From: an uncultured Kiloniellaceae bacterium
GTDB lineage: Bacteria > Pseudomonadota > Alphaproteobacteria > Kiloniellales > Kiloniellaceae
Reading direction: 5' to 3'
DNA length: 64,000 bases
Assembly (NCBI GenBank): GCA_947500035.1
Contig: CANMQP010000001.1
Span: forward strand, 1 to 64,000
Part shown: piece after piece, positions 16,164 through 25,119 of the stretch
Layout of the letters: each line of letters begins with the position of its first letter
Numbering within the stretch: position 1 is the stretch's first letter
Program-made: the position numbers and the translations under genes
The notes under the pieces: generated by a model
Seen by the model: the letters and a program-made list of their open reading frames with translations, nothing else
The model's database searches: none
What the model was told of the DNA's origin: nothing

Positions 16164-18569
16164 ATGAGGAGAGTCTTGCGTTACGGTCTGTGGGGCGTCA
16201 CATCCCTCCTGGGCCTGGTCCTCGTTGTTGCGCTCGGCGGCTTCCTCTGGCTGCGCACCTCTTTGCCGGATCTGAATGGAGAAACCGCGCTGCCCGGTCT
16301 GCAGGCTGACGTCACCGTGCTGCGCGACAAGGACGGCATCGTCACCATTAAGGCCGGATCCGATCTGGACGCCTACCGGGCGCTTGGTTACCTGCATGCA
16401 CAGGACCGTCTGTGGCAGATGGACTTCATGCGCCGCAGCGCCGCCGGGCGCCTCTCGGAAGTGGTCGGCGCCCCGACGCTGCGGATCGATAAGATCATGC
16501 GCACGCTGGGGCTCTATAACCTGGCGAAGGCAAGCTACAGCAAGCTCTCACCGCAGGTACGGACCGCACTCGATGCCTACACCGCAGGTGTGAACGCTTA
16601 CATGGACAGCCGGAGCGGCGCCCTGCCGCCGGAATTCTATCTTCTGCGCTACAGCCCCGAGCGCTGGTCGCCGGCTGACTCATTGGTTTGGGGCCGGCTC
16701 ATGGCCATCCAGCTCTCGGGCAACTGGCGCAGCGAACTCTTGCGGGCGCGCCTGAACGAATTTCTGAAACCGGAACAAATTCGTGCGCTTTGGCCGGATT
16801 ATCCGGCGGACGCCCCGGTTGCGCTGGCGGGGCTCGACCGTAGAGCCGCGCTCGATCCGCTGGAGAACCTGCCCTGGTCGCTCGCGCCCAAGGACGCCTC
16901 TAACTCCTGGGTGCTTTCCGGTGCGAAGACGACGACCGGAAAACCGATCCTGGCCAACGACCCCCACCTTTCGCTCGATGCGCCCGGCCTCTGGTATCTG
17001 GTCGATATCCACACCCCGGAAGGACGCATGCGCGGCGCTTCCGCGCCGGGCGTACCCTTCGTGGTTCTGGGACAGAACCAGCACCTCGCCTGGGGCTTTA
17101 CCACGACACACAGCGACACCCAGGATCTCTTCGTCGAAAAGCTGGACCCGGAACAACGGAATCATTACCTCACACCGGAAGGCTCCCTTCCTTTTGAGGT
17201 GGACATCGAGGTCATCGCCGTTCGTGGCAGGGATGATGTCATTCTAAACATCCGCCGCAGCCGCAACGGTCCAATCATCGATGACATCGCCGATCCTGAA
17301 GACCTCGCGAGCGCAGCCAAAACCGCGGGCGCGGAGAGCGGGACCCGGCTCGCCCTGGCCTGGCCCGCTTTGCGCGACGACGACCTCATTCCGCAGGCTA
17401 TTTATGGCTTCAACAAGGCCAGCAACTGGTCGGAATTTCTGGCCGCCAGCCGCTTCTTCCACTCGCCTCAGCAGAACATCGTCTATGCCGACATGGAGGG
17501 AAACATCGGCCTTGTCGTGCCGGGGCGCGTGCCGATGCGGACCAAGGGCGACGGCCGGGTTCCGGTTCCCGGCTGGACCGACGAATACGCCTGGACGGGC
17601 TTTATTCCCTTCGAGGAAATGCCCCAGGGCGCGAATCCCGAAAGCGGTCTCTACGTGGTCGCCAATAATAAGATTGTCGATGACGACTACCCGCACCTGA
17701 TCACTGCCGACTGGCCGAGCCAGTACCGCGCGGCCCGTATTCAGGAGGTGCTTGACGCGACGCCGAAAGGCAGCCTCGAAGACTCGCTGGAACTGCAGAA
17801 CGATATTGTCTCGATTCCGGCGCGCACGCTCATGCCTTTCCTGCTGCAGACCGAAGCGAGTTCGCCAACCGCCAAAGAAGCACTGGCGCTGCTGTCGAAC
17901 TGGGATTTCAGACTGGACCGCACGCGGCCGGAAGGGCTGATCTATAACAACTGGCTCAATAAGCTGAACGCGGCCCTGCTCGAGGACGAACTCCGGGCCG
18001 AATTCAGCAGCTTCCGCCGTCCCAAGACCGAGCTGGTCGCCCGTATTCTCTCCGGCGCAGCCGCGGCTTCCGACCCGCCGCTGGACTGGTGCGACGACAT
18101 CCGCACGGCGCTGGTCGAGAGCTGCGCGCAGATCCTGGCAAGCAGTCTCGAAGACTCCCTGGCGGAAATCGCGGCGGCTTATGGAGACGACATAGATGCC
18201 TGGCGCTGGGGCGACGTTCACCGCGCCACCCTGCCCCATCCCATTCTCAGCCGAATTCCGGTACTCTCGGACCTCTTCGACATTTCGGTCGAAACCGACG
18301 GCGGCGCCGAGACCGTGAAACGCGCGGGCGTCAGCTTCAACGGTCCGATCGACAAGCGTTTCAACGACCGCCACGGAGCCGGTTACCGGGCAGTGTACGA
18401 CCTCGAGAACCCGAATAACTCACGCTTCATGATCGCGACCGGCCAGTCGGCCAATCCGCTCTCGCCCCACTACGGCAGCTTCGCGGAACGCTGGCGAGAC
18501 AGTCAATACGTGACAATCGACACGACCGAGGCGAACACGGAGTACCGCATGCTGCTGAAACCGGAATAG
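16164..18569 (+). CDS. Penicillin acylase family Ntn-hydrolase
   Basis: An 801-residue member of the penicillin amidase / acyl-homoserine-lactone acylase superfamily (peptidase S45). Residues 5-30 form a membrane/signal segment. The alpha-chain region contains GYLHAQDRLWQMDFMRRSAAGRLSE split by family turns. Autoproteolysis is expected before Ser246 in KDASNSWVLSG, the new N-terminal nucleophile. Beta-chain motifs ILANDPHLSL, HLAWGFTTTHSDTQDLF and SRFFHSPQQNIVYADMEGNIG follow, and IATGQSANPLSPHY is near the end. It acts outside the cytoplasm on an amide bond. Whether its substrate is a beta-lactam, an acyl-homoserine lactone or another amide cannot be told. Confidence 0.9.
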   Translation: MRRVLRYGLWGVTSLLGLVLVVALGGFLWLRTSLPDLNGETALPGLQADVTVLRDKDGIVTIKAGSDLDAYRALGYLHAQDRLWQMDFMRRSAAGRLSEVVGAPTLRIDKIMRTLGLYNLAKASYSKLSPQVRTALDAYTAGVNAYMDSRSGALPPEFYLLRYSPERWSPADSLVWGRLMAIQLSGNWRSELLRARLNEFLKPEQIRALWPDYPADAPVALAGLDRRAALDPLENLPWSLAPKDASNSWVLSGAKTTTGKPILANDPHLSLDAPGLWYLVDIHTPEGRMRGASAPGVPFVVLGQNQHLAWGFTTTHSDTQDLFVEKLDPEQRNHYLTPEGSLPFEVDIEVIAVRGRDDVILNIRRSRNGPIIDDIADPEDLASAAKTAGAESGTRLALAWPALRDDDLIPQAIYGFNKASNWSEFLAASRFFHSPQQNIVYADMEGNIGLVVPGRVPMRTKGDGRVPVPGWTDEYAWTGFIPFEEMPQGANPESGLYVVANNKIVDDDYPHLITADWPSQYRAARIQEVLDATPKGSLEDSLELQNDIVSIPARTLMPFLLQTEASSPTAKEALALLSNWDFRLDRTRPEGLIYNNWLNKLNAALLEDELRAEFSSFRRPKTELVARILSGAAAASDPPLDWCDDIRTALVESCAQILASSLEDSLAEIAAAYGDDIDAWRWGDVHRATLPHPILSRIPVLSDLFDISVETDGGAETVKRAGVSFNGPIDKRFNDRHGAGYRAVYDLENPNNSRFMIATGQSANPLSPHYGSFAERWRDSQYVTIDTTEANTEYRMLLKPE

Positions 18570-18577
18570 CCGGAGGC

Positions 18578-19018
18578 CTACCAGGCTTTGTAGGGCAGGA
18601 ACTTGCCGCTCATCTTCACCTCGATACGGTCACCCTTGGGATCGGGGATCTTATCGACGTACATCTCGAAGTCGATGGCGCTCATAATGCCGTCGCCGCC
18701 CTTTTCCTGAATCAGTTCCTTGATGGTATCGCCGTAGACGCCGACGATCTCGTAAAGCCGGTAGATGCAGGGGTCGGTGGGGACCGTTTGATTGAACATC
18801 TTGGTGGGAAACTCGGCCAGCACGACGGCGGCTTCCTGAGGCAGGGCCAGAGTCTTGACCAGCAGGTCGGCCTTTTCGCGCGGCAGGGAGTTCATGCCCA
18901 GGCAGGCCGAAGTCGTGAAGACCGGCGACATGCCGATGCTCTCGGCAATGCCCTCCCAGGTCAGACCGGCGGTCTTCTTTTTCTCAATAATCATTTCCGC
19001 GACATCGACTTTATTCAT
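18578..19018 (-). CDS. cynS: Cyanate hydratase (cyanase)
   Basis: A 146-residue enzyme that converts cyanate and bicarbonate to ammonia and CO2. An N-terminal HTH-like domain (LTWEGIAESIGMSPVF) precedes the catalytic domain. The catalytic Arg and Glu are in CIYRLYEIVGVYG and the Ser in GDGIMSAIDF, matching E. coli Arg96, Glu99 and Ser122. The protein ends DGKFLPY-like (SGKFLPYKAW). ATG at 19018 follows GAAAGGAGAGACA; a longer frame to 19141 would run back into cynD. It is the last gene of the cynABDS operon and ends 8 bp from the convergent acylase gene. Confidence 0.96.
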   Translation of the reverse strand: MNKVDVAEMIIEKKKTAGLTWEGIAESIGMSPVFTTSACLGMNSLPREKADLLVKTLALPQEAAVVLAEFPTKMFNQTVPTDPCIYRLYEIVGVYGDTIKELIQEKGGDGIMSAIDFEMYVDKIPDPKGDRIEVKMSGKFLPYKAW

Positions 19019-19064
19019 TGTCTCTCCTTTCTCGAAGAATCTTGGGATTAAGCTCTTGAGTTGG

Positions 19065-20024
19065 TCACTGCACCAGCGACATGCGTTCCGGTTCCACGAG
19101 GGGTGCGGGCCGGTCTTCCCCCGGTCCCTCCCCGAGTCCATCCTCAGGCCCCTCCCCCTCAGCCGAGTGTGCCGGCCGGACTGTTGCAGGCCGCCTGGGC
19201 TTCATTGGTCCGTCATCGTCGGGGCGTTCCTCAGCCAGAGCCTTGGAGCGCAAAGCCAGGAACTCGACCAGATGATTGCGGATCTTGTAGTAGCCCGGGT
19301 CGTGAATGATCTCCGCCCGGTTCCGCGGCCTTGGAATATCGATCACCACGCTTTCCGCGACGCGGGCATAGGGGCCGTTGGTCATAAGCAGAATGCGGTC
19401 CGCCAGCAGAATCGCTTCGTCCACATCATGGGTGATCATGAAGACCGTCTGTTCGCTGCCCGACCAGATCCGGATCAGCTCGTCCTGAATGGTGCCCCGT
19501 GTCAGGGCATCGAGCGCCCCGAAGGGTTCGTCGAGCAGCAGCAGCTTCGGCTGGATTGCGAAAGCGCGGGCGATCGAGACCCGCTGGCGCATGCCGCCGG
19601 AAAGCTGCGAGGGCTTGCGGTGCTCCGCCCCCCCGGACAGTCCGACCATCTCCAGATACTTGTAGGAATGCTCGAGGATCTGCTCCTTGCTCCAATCCGG
19701 ATGACGGGCGCGCACGCCGAAGGTCACGTTCTTGAGTGCCGAACGCCAGGGCAGCAGGGAGTAGTTCTGAAAGACCACGCCCCGGTCGAGACTTGGTCCC
19801 ACGACCTCCTTACCGTCCATCGTGACCGCGCCCGAGGTCGCCGTATCCAGTCCGGCCAGGACGTTCATGATGGTGGACTTGCCGCAGCCGGAGTGACCGA
19901 TGATGCACACGAACTCGCCCTTGTTGATGTCGAAGCTGACCTCTTCGAACACGGTCAGGTCTTCTCCTCCGGGGCTGGGATAACGCTTGGTGAGCGCGTC
20001 GATCTGTAAAAAAGGATTGTTCAT
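19065..20024 (-). CDS. cynD: ABC transporter ATPase, cyanate/nitrate type
   Basis: A 319-residue NrtD/CynD/TauB-like ATPase energising the import of cyanate. Visible are Walker A GHSGCGKST (about 47-55), signature LSGGMRQRVSIARA, Walker B LLLLDEPFGALD and the H-loop MITHDVDEAI. ATG at 20024 starts MNNPFLQIDALTKRY. The catalytic core ends near residue 260. A roughly 50-residue Pro/Glu/Gly-rich tail follows, an unusual low-complexity extension for this family. It lies 47 bp ahead of cynS and 19 bp behind the permease gene. Confidence 0.93.
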   Translation of the reverse strand: MNNPFLQIDALTKRYPSPGGEDLTVFEEVSFDINKGEFVCIIGHSGCGKSTIMNVLAGLDTATSGAVTMDGKEVVGPSLDRGVVFQNYSLLPWRSALKNVTFGVRARHPDWSKEQILEHSYKYLEMVGLSGGAEHRKPSQLSGGMRQRVSIARAFAIQPKLLLLDEPFGALDALTRGTIQDELIRIWSGSEQTVFMITHDVDEAILLADRILLMTNGPYARVAESVVIDIPRPRNRAEIIHDPGYYKIRNHLVEFLALRSKALAEERPDDDGPMKPRRPATVRPAHSAEGEGPEDGLGEGPGEDRPAPLVEPERMSLVQ

Positions 20025-20043
20025 GGTGGCTCTATTCCTGCCC

Positions 20044-20874
20044 CTATTCCTGATAGCGCACGGCGCGTTGAACCTGGGCGAAGGCGGCATCGAGCAACAT
20101 GCCCACGACACCGATCACCAGAATGGAGAAGATCACACTGGTCAGATCGAGATTGTTCCACTCGTTCCAGACGTAGTAGCCCACACCGGTTCCGCCCACG
20201 AGCATCTCCGCCGCGACGATCACCAGCCAGGCAATTCCGATGGAAATACGCATACCGGTCACGATGGTCGGTGCGGCGGCCGGCAGGATCACGGTCAAGG
20301 CCGTTCTCAACGATCCCAGTTCATGAGTGCGGGCAACGTTCACCCAGTCCTTGCGCACACCGGCAACCCCGAAAGCGGTGTTGATCAGCATCGGCCAGAT
20401 GGAGCAGATAAAGATGACAAAAATCGAGGAGGCTTCGCTGTCCTTGATGATGAAAAGCGCCAGGGGCATCCAGGCCAGCGGCGAGATCGGCCGCAGCACC
20501 TGAATGAAGGGATCAAGCGCCCGGTACATCAGGGGCGACATCCCGATCAGAAAGCCGATGGGGATCGCGATCATCGCCGCCAGGAAGTATCCGGTCAGCA
20601 CCCGAAAGAGCGAATAACCGACCTGAATGCCGATCCCCTTGTCGTTGGGTCCATTGTCGTAAAAGGGATTGGAGAGTTCCTCCCAGGCACGCTCGAGCAC
20701 CTGTGACGGCGGCGGGACTCTCGCTTCCTGATCCGCACCGCCCATGAGCATTTCATATTCGGTCATCTCACCGGCGGCCTTCACCGCCGGTGTCGACAAC
20801 TCCCAGATCCCCAGTGTCACCACAAGGATGACAGCGGAGAGAAATAAGGCCCGTGCGGGCAGCGAAGATACCAT
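20044..20874 (-). CDS. cynB: ABC transporter permease, cyanate/nitrate type
   Basis: A 276-residue BPD-type permease of the NrtB/SsuC/TauC family with six membrane segments. The first is near residues 8-28, and a periplasmic loop of about 60 residues follows. The EAA-type cytoplasmic loop reads NVARTHELGSLRTALTVILPAAAPTIVTGMRISIG-like across about 165-205. It forms the inner-membrane channel for the cynA/cynD system. It is 9 bp behind cynA and 19 bp before cynD in one operon. Confidence 0.92.
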   Translation of the reverse strand: MVSSLPARALFLSAVILVVTLGIWELSTPAVKAAGEMTEYEMLMGGADQEARVPPPSQVLERAWEELSNPFYDNGPNDKGIGIQVGYSLFRVLTGYFLAAMIAIPIGFLIGMSPLMYRALDPFIQVLRPISPLAWMPLALFIIKDSEASSIFVIFICSIWPMLINTAFGVAGVRKDWVNVARTHELGSLRTALTVILPAAAPTIVTGMRISIGIAWLVIVAAEMLVGGTGVGYYVWNEWNNLDLTSVIFSILVIGVVGMLLDAAFAQVQRAVRYQE

Positions 20875-20883
20875 AGCCGCCGC

Positions 20884-22308
20884 CTAGACCCGGGTGATCG
20901 CGAAGCTCTTGGCATAGGCTTCCGGTTCACTGGGGTCGAAGGTCTTGCCCATGATGGTGTAGCTCTCATAGGTCTCGTCCGGCGGGGTCAGGCCCAGCAT
21001 TTTCATGACCTTGGCGCAGTCGGCCGTCAGATAAACCTGCTCGGCAATGCCCTTGTAATCGACCTCGCCCTCGATATAGCCCCAGCGTTTCATCTGGGTC
21101 AGGATCCAGACACCCATGGAGTGCCAGGGGAAGGGATCGAAATCGATCCGGTCGGGCACGTCCTTGATGTTGCCCAGCCCATCGGCATAGCGTCCGGTCA
21201 TGACCTGCTCGATCACCGGTACCGGCTGGTTCAGATAGTTGGTCGGCGCGATCGCGGCAGAAATCTCCTTCCGGTTCTCCGCCTTGCTTGCGTAGGTCGT
21301 GGCATCCACCAGGGCTTTCAGGAGATTGCCATAGGTATTGGGCAGGGTTTCGGCAAACTCGGCGGAACAGGCAAAGGCGCAGCAGGGATGGCCGTCCCAG
21401 ATTTCTTTAGTCAGGGCGTGAATGAAACCGACCTTCTCCCAGACCGCACGCTGATTGAAGGGATCCGGTGAGAGATAGCCGTCGAGGTTTCCGGCGCGCA
21501 GGTTTGCCACCATCTCGGGCGGCGGCACGACGCGGATCTGGATGTCCTTATCCGGATCGAGACCGGCCTCGGCCACGTAATAGCGCAGCAGGAAGTTGTG
21601 CATGGAGTATTCGAAGGGCACGCCGAACTTGAAGCCCTTCCACATCTTCGGATCGTTCTTGTCTTTATGGTCGACGTGCAGAACGATGGCCTGGCCGTTG
21701 ATGTTCTCCACCGCCGGCATGATGAAGGGCGTCGCGGTCGAACCCGCGCCCATGGTGATGGCCAGCGGCATCGGGGTCAGCATATGCGCGGCGTCGTATT
21801 CCTTGTTCAGGGACTTGTCGCGTGCGACCGCCCAGCCCGCCGTCTTGATGACATCCACGTCCAGGCCGTACTTCTCATAAAAACCAAGCGGCTTCGCCAT
21901 GATAATGGGCGTCGCACAGGTGATCGGCACGAAACCGACATTCAGTTTGCTTTTCTCGGGCTTGCCGAGGGTATCGAGGATCGCCGCTTTGGCTTTCTCC
22001 ATCGGGAAGACGCTTGAGATCGCAGCCGCCAGCGTCGTGGTTCCCAACAAGCCGGCGAAGCTGCGACGCGTGAGTTCGTTGTGACCGAAGACCGAGCGGA
22101 CAACCGCGCTCTCGATGGCGCGCTCCATGACAGCCTCGCTGGAGCTCAAGGACTCGTTTTCCGCGGCCACCTCGATCTCGTCGGTCACCACCTCGCCAGA
22201 CATTTTCTCCGCGCCGCAGGTCTCGCAGCCGCAGTTCGCGCCGTGGCGCAGATCCGTCTCGGCGCTGTAGGGATTGCCTAAGGAATTGCTGGGTCTTTTC
22301 GAAGCCAT
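20884..22308 (-). CDS. cynA: ABC substrate-binding protein, NrtA/CmpA/CynA type
   Basis: A 474-residue receptor of the nitrate/bicarbonate/cyanate family. ATG at 22308 follows AGGGGAA. Residues 1-80 hold the cysteine cluster CGCETCG found in many NrtA-like proteins. A Tat-type signal then starts with RRSFAGLLGTT, about 80 residues from the N terminus. The mature domain runs from about residue 120 (LNVGFVPITCATPIIMAKPLGFYEKYGLDVDV) to the end. Cyanate rather than nitrate is inferred because cyanase closes the operon and no nitrate reductase is nearby, as in cyanobacterial cynABDS. Confidence 0.9.
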   Translation of the reverse strand: MASKRPSNSLGNPYSAETDLRHGANCGCETCGAEKMSGEVVTDEIEVAAENESLSSSEAVMERAIESAVVRSVFGHNELTRRSFAGLLGTTTLAAAISSVFPMEKAKAAILDTLGKPEKSKLNVGFVPITCATPIIMAKPLGFYEKYGLDVDVIKTAGWAVARDKSLNKEYDAAHMLTPMPLAITMGAGSTATPFIMPAVENINGQAIVLHVDHKDKNDPKMWKGFKFGVPFEYSMHNFLLRYYVAEAGLDPDKDIQIRVVPPPEMVANLRAGNLDGYLSPDPFNQRAVWEKVGFIHALTKEIWDGHPCCAFACSAEFAETLPNTYGNLLKALVDATTYASKAENRKEISAAIAPTNYLNQPVPVIEQVMTGRYADGLGNIKDVPDRIDFDPFPWHSMGVWILTQMKRWGYIEGEVDYKGIAEQVYLTADCAKVMKMLGLTPPDETYESYTIMGKTFDPSEPEAYAKSFAITRV

Positions 22309-22364
22309 TTCGGTTCCCCTGTCATAGATCGTTGTTTGGCTCGTGGCCGTTGACCGGGGTATTC

Positions 22365-22379
22365 GCAAAGACCGTGCCA
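22365..22379 (-). promoter_or_regulatory. Sigma-54 (-24/-12) promoter of the cyn operon
   Basis: On the minus strand TGGCACGGTCTTTGC matches the sigma-54 consensus TGGCACR-N4-TTGC at every fixed position. The start of transcription should fall near 22353, giving a leader of about 45 bases before cynA. A sigma-54 activator gene lies directly upstream and divergent, which supports the call strongly. Confidence 0.9.
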
Positions 22380-22446
22380 CTTATTGTGCAGCGCACAGTA
22401 TTGTTAAACATCAAAATCTTACCTCACCCTTCTCTATTGATGCATC

Positions 22447-22502
22447 ATTACGAAAATTCGTAATTTCTATTTTTTCGTAATTCGATTATGATTTTTCGTA
22501 AT
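22447..22502. promoter_or_regulatory. Candidate upstream activator sites for the sigma-54 regulator
   Basis: ATTACGAA-N2-TTCGTAAT is a perfect inverted repeat at 22447-22464. TTCGTAAT recurs at 22474-22481 and 22495-22502, the last with a 6/8 left arm (ATTATGAT, 22485-22492). The cluster lies roughly 95-150 bp upstream of the predicted cyn start, a usual distance for enhancer-binding proteins, and 25-80 bp before the regulator gene, so autoregulation is also possible. Confidence 0.75.
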
Positions 22503-22527
22503 CGTTGCTCTCAGGAGATTTCACGCC

Positions 22528-24492
22528 GTGCCGGTCAAGCTTCCCGATCCTCAAGCAGCGCGCCGCTTTGGCGTTTCTCTTGACCCAGAAAGTCTGCGGG
22601 AAGCGCCCCTGCCGATAACCGGCGAGCTCCTGAAGACCGCCTTTGCGAACGCGCCGGAACCGCTTTTGCTGATCGACCCCCTCAACGACGTGATTCTGCG
22701 CGCGAACAAGACCGCCTGCGCCATCTACGCCCTCACGAGCGATGAACTGCTGAAACGCGGCTTCTCCAGCCTCTACAAGGAATGCCGGGGCGCATTGCTG
22801 GTGGTGAGCGAGGAAGCCTTCGAGCGCGGACACGCCTGGAGCCGGGATCTGATCCTGCGGCGTCCCGACGGCAGCGCGATGGACCTGGAACACAGCTTTG
22901 TGGCCTGCAAACAGCGGGACAAGCGCTACCTTCTCGTTTCGATCCTGGACCTCACATCCCTGCGCTATCGCAGCATCGACAGCGAGGCCGACAGCTACCA
23001 TCGCCAGGGCCTTGACGAGTGGCGTCGCGCGGAGCGCTTCTTCCGGGAAATCGAGCGCGAAAACCAGATGATCCTGAGCGCCGCGGGTGAAGGTATCTAC
23101 GGGGTCAACGCCGATGGCGTGACGACTTTCGTCAATCCGGCGGCGGAAGCCATGCTGGGCTGGAAGGCCGAGGAACTGGTCGGCTCCGAAATGCACAGCA
23201 TGATCCATCACAGCCACGCGGACGGCACCTGCTACCCCAATGCTAGCTGTCCGATTTTCAATGCCTTCCGGGAAGGCAAGGTTAACACGGTCGACGACGA
23301 GGTTTTCTGGTGCAAGGACGGTAAGCCGCTGCGGGTGGAATACACCTCGACCCCGATCGTCGACGACGGGGCCATGGTCGGGGCCGTGATCGTGTTCCGG
23401 GATATCTCCGAGCGCAAGCAATCGGAAGAACAGCTGCGCCAGGCCCTGGAGGAAAACGCCGCCCTGCGCGAGCGCCTGGAGAAGGAAAATGCCTATCTGC
23501 AGGAAGAAATCCTGACCCAGTCCAACCACCATGAAATTCTCGGGAACTCCGCAGCTGTCAAAAAGATCCTTCAGCAGATCGACCTTGTGGCCCCGACCGA
23601 TGCCTCGGTTCTGATCACCGGCGAAAGCGGGACCGGCAAAGAGCTGGTGGCCCGCGCCATTCACCAGGCTTCAGACCGCCGAGACCGGCCCCTGATCCGC
23701 GTGAATTGCGCCGCGATCCCGCGTGAGCTTTTCGAAAGTGAGTTCTTCGGACATGTGAAAGGCGCCTTCACCGGCGCCTTGCGGGATCGCGTGGGGCGTT
23801 TTGAGCTGGCGGACGGCGGAACCATCTTTTTGGACGAGGTCGGCGAAATCCCGCTCGATCTCCAGTCCAAACTCTTGCGTGTTCTGCAAGACCGCCGCTT
23901 CGAGCGACTGGGCGACGAAAAAACCCGCGAGGTCGACATTCGCCTGATCGCGGCGACCAACCGCGATCTAAAGAAGGAGGCCGCCGCCGCGCGATTCCGG
24001 GAAGATCTCTATTTCCGGATCAACGTCTTTCCCATCGAATGTACGCCCCTGCGCGAGCGCAGCGACGATATTCCCATTCTGGCCCAGCATTTCCTGAAGA
24101 CGGTTGCCAGCCGCCTGAACCTGAAGAAGCTGACGCTCACCAATGCCAACATAGAGACCCTGCGGGCCTATGCCTGGCCAGGCAATGCCCGAGAGCTTCA
24201 GAACGTCATAGAGCGGGCCATGATCCTGGCCCGCCATGGCCGCCTGCAATTCCATTTGCCCGGCGACGTGGCCCCTGTCGGCAAGTCGGACGACGCCACC
24301 TCGGACGAGCGCCGGATCCTGACGTCGAAGCAAATGACCGCCTTCGAAAAAGAAAACATCGAACGCGCGCTGCTGGCCGCGGGTGGCAAGGTCTCGGGGA
24401 CAGACGGTGCCGCCGCCCTGCTGGGCATGAAGGCCACGACGCTCTACTCGAAAATCAAGAACATGGGCATCGGTGAAAAGCGCTCCGCCTGA
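22528..24492 (+). CDS. PAS-domain sigma-54-dependent activator, probable cyn regulator
   Basis: A 654-residue enhancer-binding protein. There is an N-terminal PAS-like domain (about 35-150), then a second PAS domain (about 172-300) with IHHSHADGTCYPNASCPIF, and a coiled coil (about 300-335). The AAA+ core has Walker A GESGTGKE at 365-372 and the sigma-54 contact loop GAFTGA at 412-417, and IFLDEVGEIPLDLQSKLLRVLQ follows. A Fis-type helix-turn-helix (GTDGAAALLGMKATTLYSKIKNMGI) ends it. It has no receiver domain, so it probably senses a small molecule or redox state directly. The start is GTG at 22528 behind CAGGAGA. It is divergent from cynABDS, with a sigma-54 promoter and inverted repeats between them. 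Confidence 0.92.
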   Translation: MPVKLPDPQAARRFGVSLDPESLREAPLPITGELLKTAFANAPEPLLLIDPLNDVILRANKTACAIYALTSDELLKRGFSSLYKECRGALLVVSEEAFERGHAWSRDLILRRPDGSAMDLEHSFVACKQRDKRYLLVSILDLTSLRYRSIDSEADSYHRQGLDEWRRAERFFREIERENQMILSAAGEGIYGVNADGVTTFVNPAAEAMLGWKAEELVGSEMHSMIHHSHADGTCYPNASCPIFNAFREGKVNTVDDEVFWCKDGKPLRVEYTSTPIVDDGAMVGAVIVFRDISERKQSEEQLRQALEENAALRERLEKENAYLQEEILTQSNHHEILGNSAAVKKILQQIDLVAPTDASVLITGESGTGKELVARAIHQASDRRDRPLIRVNCAAIPRELFESEFFGHVKGAFTGALRDRVGRFELADGGTIFLDEVGEIPLDLQSKLLRVLQDRRFERLGDEKTREVDIRLIAATNRDLKKEAAAARFREDLYFRINVFPIECTPLRERSDDIPILAQHFLKTVASRLNLKKLTLTNANIETLRAYAWPGNARELQNVIERAMILARHGRLQFHLPGDVAPVGKSDDATSDERRILTSKQMTAFEKENIERALLAAGGKVSGTDGAAALLGMKATTLYSKIKNMGIGEKRSA

Positions 24493-24516
24493 CCCGGCGG
24501 CATCTGACGCAATGAC

Positions 24517-24903
24517 CTACTTCAAGCCTTTGAGGCCGCTGGTATCGATCCCCTTCAGCGCATCCCGGCCGATACGGTCTTTGCGCGCCTCTTCCATCTG
24601 CTGGATCTCAAGCGCCATCCGCATCTGCCTGTCCATGGCTTCCTGTTCCGACTCGCACTGCCGGAACCCGTCCGACCAGCCCTGCGCATACTTGCTGTCG
24701 GCTTCGAAGCGGTTGACGTCTTTCTTGAAGTCCTCGAACAGCGCCCCGCCCGCCTTCTTGCCGCTGTGACAGCCGTCTTCAAAGCCGTCCGCATAAGCAA
24801 CAGGATAACCCTGTTCGAGCAAAAGATCCCGCTCACTCGCGCAGGCAGTTAGAATGACAGCGCCGATCAAGAGGGCCCCAGTGGAATATCGGTTTAGTCT
24901 CAT
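24517..24903 (-). CDS. Small predicted lipoprotein
   Basis: A 128-residue protein starting MRLNRYSTGALLIGAVILTACAS, with lipobox LTAC and lipidated Cys21. The remainder is polar: GYPVAYADGFEDGCHSGKKAG, then helical segments with many Arg, Glu and Met (QEAMDRQMRMALEIQQMEEARK). The two repeated DGF/DGFRQC turns resemble other uncharacterised small lipoproteins. I assign no function. It converges on the sigma-54 activator gene and is followed upstream by about 215 bp without a gene. Confidence 0.75.
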   Translation of the reverse strand: MRLNRYSTGALLIGAVILTACASERDLLLEQGYPVAYADGFEDGCHSGKKAGGALFEDFKKDVNRFEADSKYAQGWSDGFRQCESEQEAMDRQMRMALEIQQMEEARKDRIGRDALKGIDTSGLKGLK

Positions 24904-25119
24904 GGCCGAGTGCTCCCTTCGTCTCATCCGCAAAGACCTGATCAGATGTCAGTCCCGCGCATTGATATTGAGTGCTACCATGACGACGGCAAGTGCGTTG
25001 TTGTCTCGCCCACAGGTAAGACAAAGCGGCTTTTTGAGTCGCCTTCCCAACTATGGCACCTTACCTTTCTATAAACATCGAAGCGCAGACTCGGTGATAA
25101 AAACTCAGGGAAGAACGCA

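Noticed and set aside
20884-22308. Nitrate transporter (NrtA)
   Set aside because: The protein family covers nitrate, bicarbonate and cyanate; the operon ends in cyanase and no nitrate reductase is in the window, so cyanate is the better assignment.
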